The position numbers and the translations under genes were made by a program. Source: Betaproteobacteria bacterium RIFCSPLOWO2_02_FULL_62_17 (GTDB taxonomy: Bacteria; Pseudomonadota; Gammaproteobacteria; Burkholderiales; SG8-39). From it: DNA of 14,541 bases. Location of the stretch: assembly GCA_001770355.1 (NCBI GenBank), contig MEQV01000251.1, positions 1 to 14,541 on the forward strand. Direction: 5' to 3'. This document shows, in pieces, positions 1 to 5,761 of this stretch. The number at the start of each line of letters is the position of its first letter. Positions within the stretch are counted from its first letter, which is position 1. The notes below the pieces were generated by a model, which had not been told where the DNA came from, did not search any database, and worked only from the letters and a program-made list of their open reading frames with translations.

Positions 1-594
1 CGGCGCGAGCGGGATCAGCACCTCGGCGATCTCGCGCCGCTGGCCCTCCAGCTCGGCGTGCCGCTCCGCGGCCGCGCGCGAAGCGATCGCGGTCTCGGAG
101 ATGGCGCGCGTCAGCTGCCCCACGGTCATGTCGTGGCGCAGCCGCGCCTCGAAGACCTGCTCGCTCATCCCCTGCGCGCGCAGCAGCTGCCGGTAGATCG
201 CATCGTCGAAGCGGCCGTCGCGCTGGAAGGCCGGAATGGCCAGGATCGCCTCGCGCAGGCTGTCGTCGCTCACCGCGAGGTTCCCCTTGAACGCAGCCGA
301 CGAGACCAGGCGCTGCGACACCAGGGAATCGAGCAGGCCCTGCCGCGCCTCGGGCGTGTCGAGGGCGCCGACGTCGAAGCCCTTGCCGAGCACCGCGCGC
401 AGCCGCTCCTGCTGCTGGCGCAGGCTCTCGCCGAACTCCTGCTGCGAGATCGCCATGCCGTCGACGCTCGCCACGTCGTCGCCGCCGCGCATCGAGCGCG
501 TGTACGACTCCAGGCCGAAAAAGGCGAACGGGATGATGATGATCGCGAGGACGACCTGGAGAAGGCGCTTGTTCTTCTGGACGGCATCGAACAT
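1..594 (-). CDS. ppiD: PpiD-like periplasmic folding factor, N-terminal part (cut by window edge)
   Basis: The first 198 codons are present and the gene runs off the left edge. The protein starts MFDAVQKNKR, followed by one hydrophobic segment at about residues 11-30 (LLQVVLAIIIIPFAFFGL), then a soluble helical region with FGESLRQQQERLRAVLGKGF and RQGLLDSLVSQRLV. This is the SurA-type chaperone domain that precedes the parvulin domain in PpiD. PpiD is an inner-membrane-anchored periplasmic chaperone, formally a peptidyl-prolyl isomerase, that works near the Sec translocon. The parvulin domain lies outside the window. The start is the ATG at 594-592, with AGG seven to nine bases upstream. GC-rich codon use suits a core chromosomal gene. 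In the uninserted chromosome this gene would lie about 35 bp past the tRNA-Asp 3' end; the island now separates them. Confidence 0.88.
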   Translation of the reverse strand, partial: MFDAVQKNKRLLQVVLAIIIIPFAFFGLESYTRSMRGGDDVASVDGMAISQQEFGESLRQQQERLRAVLGKGFDVGALDTPEARQGLLDSLVSQRLVSSAAFKGNLAVSDDSLREAILAIPAFQRDGRFDDAIYRQLLRAQGMSEQVFEARLRHDMTVGQLTRAISETAIASRAAAERHAELEGQRREIAEVLIPLAP

Positions 595-628
595 AAGGAC
601 CTACGAGAAAGCGCCTTCGGGAAAAGCG

Positions 629-642
629 TGGCGGAGCGGACG
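629..642. repeat. Left attachment site (tRNA-Asp 3'-end copy)
   Basis: TGGCGGAGCGGACG matches 14453-14466 perfectly. It corresponds to the CCA end, discriminator base, acceptor strand and first three T-arm bases of tRNA-Asp (as complement). The match stops at both sides (628 g versus 14452 t; 643 a versus 14467 g). It lies 34 bp upstream of the ppiD start and marks the distal island junction. Confidence 0.85.
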
Positions 643-702
643 ACCGCCGCAATACTCGTTAATGGCCTGAAATTAAAGGGCTTGTCTCAATCTCTGCTCG
701 CC

Positions 703-722
703 TACCCCCGTTCCTACCCACG
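703..722. repeat. Left arm-type integrase site (20 bp)
   Basis: TACCCCCGTTCCTACCCACG differs at one base from 14321-14340, in the same orientation, just inside the island. It is itself a tandem pair, TACCCCCG and TACCCACG, at 12-bp spacing. Its position between the attachment core and the cargo, and its counterpart at the other end, fit arm-type binding sites for the integrase N-terminal domain. The repeat is seen; the role is inferred. Confidence 0.65.
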
Positions 723-937
723 GATCAGGCACTCCGCGGCGCGCATGCGAATGTTATCACCACCGGCAACCCGGTACGCTTGCCTGCCCTGTACTCGAAC
801 TACGCGACCGTCACGAGAGCGGATCGCCCGCCCGATTGCCGCCAATGGGATTTCATATACGTGTTGCTGGCGAGTACATGCTCCGAGCGGCCCGCAGGGC
901 GGCGAAACCCTGGCGCGTTTTCCGCGCCCTGCGTGAT

Positions 938-1027
938 TCAGTTGATCGATACCGTGCCGCCCTGTACGCGCACCACCGGTGTCAGCACGCGGTTGAACAG
1001 CGCGAAGACCGACGACGAGGAACTCAT
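938..1027 (-). CDS. Possible 29-aa peptide, doubtful
   Basis: An ATG-to-TGA frame of 29 codons begins with five serines, followed by VFALFNRVLTPVVRVQGGTV, a partly hydrophobic stretch. There is no clear ribosome binding site before the ATG and an in-frame TAG lies a few codons upstream. I do not recognise it. It could be a chance frame, or the tail of a decayed gene at the island's left end. It is listed only because the translation looks less random than its surroundings. Confidence 0.15.
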   Translation of the reverse strand: MSSSSSVFALFNRVLTPVVRVQGGTVSIN

Positions 1028-1051
1028 TCGGCCAGTCTAGGCCGTACCGCC

Positions 1052-1534
1052 CTACCAGCACCAGTCCGTTGCCCGATCTTCCCAATCGATCGCCCGGATC
1101 TGCTCAAGGATAGTCGCGTCGGTTGGCACCCCGAATGCTTCCTGGAACCAGACAATCGTGAGGGATGAGTAAGGCTCCGAGCCAATTTTGGCGAGGGCAT
1201 TCGAATCGAATCTTGCCACGCAGGCAACCTCGGGCAAGCGCTCCTCCGGTCCCATGATCGCCCTCGCGCCGCGGTCCCTCACTGAGATCACTGGATCAAT
1301 CAGCAGCGGCTTCCCCTGATCGGACGTAAGTTTCGGGGCCTTAGCCAAAAGGCGCTCGATGGTTTCATCATTCATGCGCTTGTGCGGGTATCCGGCCAGG
1401 TGGCCCTCATAAGTGCGGTCCTGGCACAGCACCCCCAACGAGATTACCCGGCCTGAATTCAGAGTCAGTTTCAGTGGCGTTTCTCTCGGTACGGTGCTTG
1501 GGACCAGATTGTAGTTCGCTGGGCGGCAGGCCAC
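1052..1534 (-). CDS. Small uncharacterised protein C, last gene of the restriction operon
   Basis: The recognisable protein runs from about KLTLNSGRVISLGVLCQD to the C-terminus FGVPTDATILEQIRAIDW followed by EDRATDWCW. It contains RLPEVACVARFDS and SSLTIVWFQEAFGVP. The fold is unknown to me; the ending (WFQ...F..P.D..IL.QIR.IDW...ATD) resembles a family of small proteins I remember as hypothetical or immunity-like in accessory loci, from memory only. The start is unclear. The bounds use a GTG at 1534-1532, 19 nt after the stop of the 552-aa gene, with no good ribosome binding site. The conserved-looking part begins at a CTG (1474-1472) preceded by GAGAG, which would give 140 aa. No signal peptide or membrane segment is seen. 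Tight spacing suggests co-expression with the 552-aa protein. Confidence 0.62.
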   Translation of the reverse strand: MACRPANYNLVPSTVPRETPLKLTLNSGRVISLGVLCQDRTYEGHLAGYPHKRMNDETIERLLAKAPKLTSDQGKPLLIDPVISVRDRGARAIMGPEERLPEVACVARFDSNALAKIGSEPYSSLTIVWFQEAFGVPTDATILEQIRAIDWEDRATDWCW

Positions 1535-1553
1535 TCTGCCGCACGGCACGCCG

Positions 1554-3212
1554 CTACCGAATCCCCCCACCCCAAGCGTAGAAGCCGTTGGCGAGCAGCC
1601 GATGGCGCAAGTCCGCATCCAACCGGACACCATGCATGGGCTTCAGCACTTCGTGGGCACCATCCGGCAACAGGGCCTGTGCCTCTTCCCAGCTTGCCGC
1701 CTTGCCTACGGATTGCTTCGCCTCGTCGAAGACTTCGTAACCGATGTCCGCAGGTTCGATGTAGAAATTGGTCGGCTGGAACAACTCGATGGTTTCGCAT
1801 TTTCTGCCATAAGGCCGAAGGAGGCGAGTCGCTTCGGCAGGCAGCGTGCGGTCATACAGCTCCAGCAACCCAACCTCTCCCAGCCCGAGATAGCGCTCAA
1901 CCTGAACCTTGCCAAGGGTCCAAGCCAGCGCGATAGCGTCCTGCTGCGCGGCATGAAGCAGCATCAACTTGAGCGCGAGCGCGGGCCACTCTTGCAGCCA
2001 CGGCGGTACGGGTATCAGGTCTGCCGGAGTTGCCTCTGACGCCAAGGCACGCCGCGACTGCTGTGCCCAGTCACTTTGTACCTCGTGCAGCACCAATACT
2101 CGGGCGCCTTCGGGTCCTTCGCGCATGTCACAGCGAACATGCAATAACACATTGCGATGCTCGAAGTGGCTCGAGAAGAAGCTTGGCGCGTAGTGCGGCA
2201 AAGTTACCAGCCATTCCCGATATTGCTTGCCGCCGGTTTGGCGATACTGTGACCAATGACCTCTTGCCGTCAGCTTGGGGAAGACCTTTTCGGCATGGCT
2301 ATTTGCCAGCGCCTGGGCTTCCGCATGATTAGCGCACAATCCTGAAGGCTTGCGGCGAGTAACGATGGGCTGGCCCCGATGTGTAAAGGCCATCCATCCC
2401 TGCTGCCAACTCAGGAGATCGGCCCACTCCACCACGTCAACCCAGTAGCCCAGCACCCGGTCGCGCCATTGCGGATGCGAAACCAGCCCTGCTTTGATTT
2501 TTGGCTTGATCCGTTTAACCGTTGCGTTGGCCGGAACTTTTTCAAACTCCAGTTGACTGCCAGCCGGGCGAATCACCGGCACGATACTCAGGCGCAGTGC
2601 GTCGTAGCTCAAACAACCTAATATGGCATCGCCTGTGACGGCTGTGCCTGTTTCGTCCATCAACCTGTCCGACAGACCGCTGAACACCATCTCGTCAGCA
2701 CGCAGCCCTTTACTGGCCAGATTCCCAAGGCGTCCGGACCACTGCGCCATGGATGCCCGTTCCGTGCCATGAGCCTTGAGCCATTCAGGCAGAGCACAGT
2801 GCAGCCCCCTCAACCAAAGCGGGCTGGCTGTATCCACCGGCAAGAACGGATCAGGCATATTGCGCCGGGCGCGCTGCTGGCTGAATTGCCGCAGTTGGTC
2901 CCCCACGCCGGCCAGCCAACGACGCGCAGGCGCGTCATTTGCGTGGGGCAGCAACTCGCCCACGAGCGCCTCGGACACGCCTCCATGCTTTCCCGCGAAC
3001 AGGTCAGCCAATGTAAGCCCCGTCAAAGTCTCGACGGGCTCGGAACAGTCCACGATGTCCACAAAAACCTGCGCCTGATCCGCGCTGGCCCGTGTAATGG
3101 GCGGGAACGGATTGATCTGGCCTAGCTCGCTGTGCTCCCACAAACGGCGCGCCGAAAAAACCAACGCGCACCCATCAATGCGCAGCTCCCATTGTTCGCC
3201 GAGCGGCGTCAT
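1554..3212 (-). CDS. 552-aa protein with a phage/plasmid polyvalent-protein type domain
   Basis: The C-terminal two-thirds match, in order, motifs I associate with a domain of giant polyvalent proteins of phages and conjugative elements: KGLRADEMVFSGL (168-180), an AEAQALA segment near 297, GGKQYREWLVTLP (327-339), SSHFEHRNVLLHVR (347-360), VLHEVQSDWAQQSRR (374-388), a W...LALK helix (409-415), AWTLGKVQVERY (430-441), LYDRTLP (452-458) and the closing VRLDADLRHRLLANGF (529-544). In phage proteins these correspond to KG(V/L)xxEE..W.GL, NYREvLLTLP, EiQSDWHQ, LALK and AWTtGeQQ.eRY. The biochemical activity of that domain is unknown to me. Residues 1-150 I do not recognise; there is no signal peptide or membrane helix. 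The ATG lies 9 nt after the stop of the upstream small gene. Role inferred only: an effector or sensor working with Res/Mod. Confidence 0.8.
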   Translation of the reverse strand: MTPLGEQWELRIDGCALVFSARRLWEHSELGQINPFPPITRASADQAQVFVDIVDCSEPVETLTGLTLADLFAGKHGGVSEALVGELLPHANDAPARRWLAGVGDQLRQFSQQRARRNMPDPFLPVDTASPLWLRGLHCALPEWLKAHGTERASMAQWSGRLGNLASKGLRADEMVFSGLSDRLMDETGTAVTGDAILGCLSYDALRLSIVPVIRPAGSQLEFEKVPANATVKRIKPKIKAGLVSHPQWRDRVLGYWVDVVEWADLLSWQQGWMAFTHRGQPIVTRRKPSGLCANHAEAQALANSHAEKVFPKLTARGHWSQYRQTGGKQYREWLVTLPHYAPSFFSSHFEHRNVLLHVRCDMREGPEGARVLVLHEVQSDWAQQSRRALASEATPADLIPVPPWLQEWPALALKLMLLHAAQQDAIALAWTLGKVQVERYLGLGEVGLLELYDRTLPAEATRLLRPYGRKCETIELFQPTNFYIEPADIGYEVFDEAKQSVGKAASWEEAQALLPDGAHEVLKPMHGVRLDADLRHRLLANGFYAWGGGIR

Positions 3213-3221
3213 GCAAGGGGC

Positions 3222-3512
3222 TCATCCCTCGTCGTGTGCGGAACCGTCGAATAGGATCGCGCCGTTTCGCTTCGAGACAAGGATGACTCGGCTGCTCCGA
3301 AGCCCCAGTCCGTCTTTCCCCTCCCTCCAGGGAGCATAGACGAACCAGCAAGGCTCGGCGGGCACGTTGTATAAGTGGCAGTTGTCCGGTTGCGTGTCGT
3401 GAATCGTCAGACGCGCAGAATCGCACTTGCACACTGCGGCCGCGATCTGCAAGGCCCTCTGCCGAGTAGCGAGGGGAACAAGCCACGATCGAAGCCTGTG
3501 TAGCAGTTGCAT
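3222..3512 (-). CDS. Small uncharacterised protein A, between mod and the 552-aa gene
   Basis: A protein of about 96 residues whose C-terminal half reads CWFVYAPWREGKDGLG, then LRSSRVILVSKRNGAILFDG and SAHDEG. This aromatic-rich beta-strand pattern (WF.YaPW.dG.DG...RSSRVi.VSK.tG..L.DGSA.DEG) resembles small hypothetical proteins, some immunity-like, but I cannot name a family. I placed the start at ATG 3512-3510. GTG 3515 and TTG 3557-3555 are alternatives; the TTG would give 111 aa and leave only 20 nt after mod. None has a strong ribosome binding site. The stop lies 9 nt before the 552-aa gene, so the two are very likely co-translated. No membrane segment is seen. Confidence 0.65.
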   Translation of the reverse strand: MQLLHRLRSWLVPLATRQRALQIAAAVCKCDSARLTIHDTQPDNCHLYNVPAEPCWFVYAPWREGKDGLGLRSSRVILVSKRNGAILFDGSAHDEG

Positions 3513-3577
3513 CACGTTTGAAGCCAAGCTCTCTCTCGGCAAAGTTCCAATCAGCAACGTCCAGTGAGCTCTATGCT

Positions 3578-5758
3578 TTAAACCACAGTTGTCACAATGA
3601 CCTCTTCGCCGAGCATGTCGGTCACTTTCACGGCGACAGTAGTTTCCTTGTTGGGAGCGGGGAGTTCATAGTTGCCTAAGACGTAGTCCTGTTTCCGCGC
3701 TGGCACGTCAGCGAGGCCGATGTTGAAGACTCTACCGTCGTGGGCCGGGTCGATCATCACGCTGTCCACCATCGCCCGCCATTCGGGAAGTTTCGGCGCT
3801 AACAGACCGCCTTGATTCTGCAACCGTTCGGCGATTGAGGGTGAGATGAAGTCCTTCACCTCAACCAGGAGTTTGGCGCCGTCTTTGACCTTCACTCGGC
3901 GGATGCTTACACGCGCCTGGGCGGGTTTGTGGGCGATGAACTTGCCGTATTTCGGATCGCTGCGGAGTTCGATCACTTCGATCTTGTTGGGAGTGTCCCC
4001 CTGCTTGCGCATCCTGTTCCAGTCGGTCAGCCAAGTATCCACGCCTAGTTCCTTGCCGAGGCACACCACTACCACGTCCCGCGATTCGTTGGCGCGGGCG
4101 TCGAGTTCGCGCTTCACATCTTCCAAGTCTGCGGGCGAGAGCGGATGGCCGAAGGGAACGATCTTCACGAGCTTGCTGCCGAGCGTGCCGTCGAAAAACG
4201 CATCAGCCAGGGTGCGTGTAACGCCGATGTGCTCGCAGGCAAGATTTACCGCCTCGTTGTGCTGGATTGCGAGGTCGTAGTCGTTGACGCGGTGGATCGT
4301 GAAACCGAGTTGGGCGGGTACCGTTGGCTTGACGGCCTTTTCGTTGGCAATCAACTCTCGCTGCTTACTCGCAGCCGTTGCGGCCGCGATCTGCGCAGCG
4401 ATGGCAGTCTGCAGGCGCTTAGTGGTCGTCTGAATGGCACCTTTGTTGATATCGCCGGCGATCCAGCGCCTACCCAAGTTCTGCGCGACCACCGCAGTCG
4501 TGCCCGAGCCAATGAAGCAATCGAGCACCAAGTCGCCCGGGTTTGAGGTGGTGGTCAAAAGTCGCTCCAGTAAATCTTCAGGTTTTTGCGTGGGATAGTC
4601 GCCACGCTCCTCGGCCTGACTATTTATCACGAAGATGTCGTCCCAAATTGAGGAGATAGGTCGTCCGGGTAATTCTTCAGCATACCTCTTGTACCGAGGG
4701 AATCCCTTCCCGCCCTTTGGCCAATAAATTCGGCCTTGAGCATCTAAATCGTCGAGTTTTTCGGTTGTGTATTTCCAATGACGCCCATCAGCTCCTGGAT
4801 CAAATCCGCGCCACGCTCGACCTGAGGAACCCGACCGCAATCCAGCAGCAGTAAGATTGTCCGCCGCATACTTTCGGCCGTCGCCGTCGTCGAGATTGTA
4901 GTAACGCGCAAGGTATTCCGGGTCATAAACAGCGTAGGGTTGATTCCATGCGTGTTCGCCGGCACCCTTCACGAAATAGAGAAGAGTGTCATGCACATGA
5001 CCGAACGATTTGGCGTCATTTCGTGAAGCCGTGCGCTGCCAGACAATTTCCCCTCGCATGCCTTCAGGTCCAAATATTTCTTCCAGAAGGCACCGCAGCA
5101 TATGGCTTTTGTGCCAATCGCAATGAAGCCAAATACTCCCGCCGTCAGCGAGCAACTCTTTCATCAACATCAGGCGCTCATACATGAATTGGAGATAATT
5201 GTCGTTCGCCCAGATGTCGGTGTATTGGACCTGCTCCCCGAAAGTGTAGCCCTCGCCATCTAGCGTGGTGACTCCCTTAGGGCCCCGTACTACTACCTTT
5301 CGCACGTAGTCAGCGCCGCTGTCAAAAGGCGGATCAATGTAGATGAGCTGGACTTGACCGCGGAATCCGTTTACGAGGAGATGGGCGAGCACTTCCTTGT
5401 TGTCGCCGTGGAAAAGCAGCCCGCCGTGTGGATACTTGTTCGGCCAGTCTTTCCAGATTGCTGCGTCCGCGACGGGCACCTTGTTCGCGCCGGGCGCGGT
5501 AAAGCTCTCGACGTGTTGCGCGGGAAACGCGGTCACGGCGCGGAGCGGACGTTTACCCACCCAAGAGAGCATCGGGCGGCCCTTGGCCTTGGCGATGGCG
5601 ACCTGCTCTCTAGGCTTGGTTGGAACCGGAGCGGGTGTAGCGGCGGCGGGCTCCGCAGCTTTCGCTTTGCCTCCCTTGACAGATGCGGCTACTACCTTCG
5701 CAGCCTTGACCGGTTTGGCAGTAGGCTTCGTCGGCTTGGACTTCTTGGCGGTCGGCAT
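3578..5758 (-). CDS. mod: Type III restriction-modification DNA methyltransferase (Mod)
   Basis: Adenine-N6 DNA methyltransferase that would recognise and modify the target site and guide Res. The target motif IV is LIYIDPPF (about 139-145), a DPPF variant of DPPY. The AdoMet-binding motif is DCFIGSGTT (413-421). Motif IV preceding motif I is the beta-class order typical of Type III Mod. LHCDWHKSHMLRCLLEEIFG (211-230) and YPTQKPEDLLERL (388-400) are standard motifs of this class; the segment between is likely to hold target recognition. The C-terminal about 280 residues lack motifs I recognise and may contact Res. Residues 1-60 are a basic Ala/Lys/Pro tail (KKSKPTKPTAKPVKAAK) resembling histone-H1-like tails, unusual for Mod. 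The ATG lies 3 nt after the res stop with a weak GAG-type ribosome binding site. No homopolymer or tetranucleotide phase-variation tract is visible. Confidence 0.93.
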   Translation of the reverse strand: MPTAKKSKPTKPTAKPVKAAKVVAASVKGGKAKAAEPAAATPAPVPTKPREQVAIAKAKGRPMLSWVGKRPLRAVTAFPAQHVESFTAPGANKVPVADAAIWKDWPNKYPHGGLLFHGDNKEVLAHLLVNGFRGQVQLIYIDPPFDSGADYVRKVVVRGPKGVTTLDGEGYTFGEQVQYTDIWANDNYLQFMYERLMLMKELLADGGSIWLHCDWHKSHMLRCLLEEIFGPEGMRGEIVWQRTASRNDAKSFGHVHDTLLYFVKGAGEHAWNQPYAVYDPEYLARYYNLDDGDGRKYAADNLTAAGLRSGSSGRAWRGFDPGADGRHWKYTTEKLDDLDAQGRIYWPKGGKGFPRYKRYAEELPGRPISSIWDDIFVINSQAEERGDYPTQKPEDLLERLLTTTSNPGDLVLDCFIGSGTTAVVAQNLGRRWIAGDINKGAIQTTTKRLQTAIAAQIAAATAASKQRELIANEKAVKPTVPAQLGFTIHRVNDYDLAIQHNEAVNLACEHIGVTRTLADAFFDGTLGSKLVKIVPFGHPLSPADLEDVKRELDARANESRDVVVVCLGKELGVDTWLTDWNRMRKQGDTPNKIEVIELRSDPKYGKFIAHKPAQARVSIRRVKVKDGAKLLVEVKDFISPSIAERLQNQGGLLAPKLPEWRAMVDSVMIDPAHDGRVFNIGLADVPARKQDYVLGNYELPAPNKETTVAVKVTDMLGEEVIVTTVV

Positions 5759-5761
5759 CGG

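Larger units (their letters stand above)
643..1051. other. Mostly non-coding left end of the island
   Basis: About 400 bp with no convincing gene apart from the low-confidence 29-codon frame listed separately. It holds the left arm-type repeat (703-722) in an AT-richer stretch (about 650-700). It also holds an 8-bp inverted repeat, TGTACTCG at 790-797 and CGAGTACA at 871-878, of unknown meaning. Open frames on both strands here (for example 714-1085 minus and 836-1168 plus) have low-complexity, arginine-rich translations with no recognisable domain. The stretch may be decayed cargo or recombination-site DNA. Any promoter that now drives ppiD should lie here or in 595-628, but I could not identify one with good boxes. 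Confidence 0.6.

Noticed and set aside
790..878. TGTACTCG/CGAGTACA inverted repeat as a regulatory site
   Set aside because: Arms are 73 bp apart, no gene depends on them, and an 8-bp match at this distance is plausible by chance.
58..936. 292-codon plus-strand frame opposite ppiD and across the left junction
   Set aside because: It crosses the attachment site from chromosome into island and mirrors ppiD codons; the translation is low-complexity Arg/Ala/Leu.
714..1085. 123-codon minus-strand frame in the left end
   Set aside because: No ribosome binding site, Gly/Arg-rich translation without a recognisable fold, and it overlaps both the arm-type repeat and the end of gene C.
3578..5758. Phase-variable mod
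   Set aside because: No homopolymer or short tandem repeat tract long enough for slipped-strand switching is visible in the gene or its start region.
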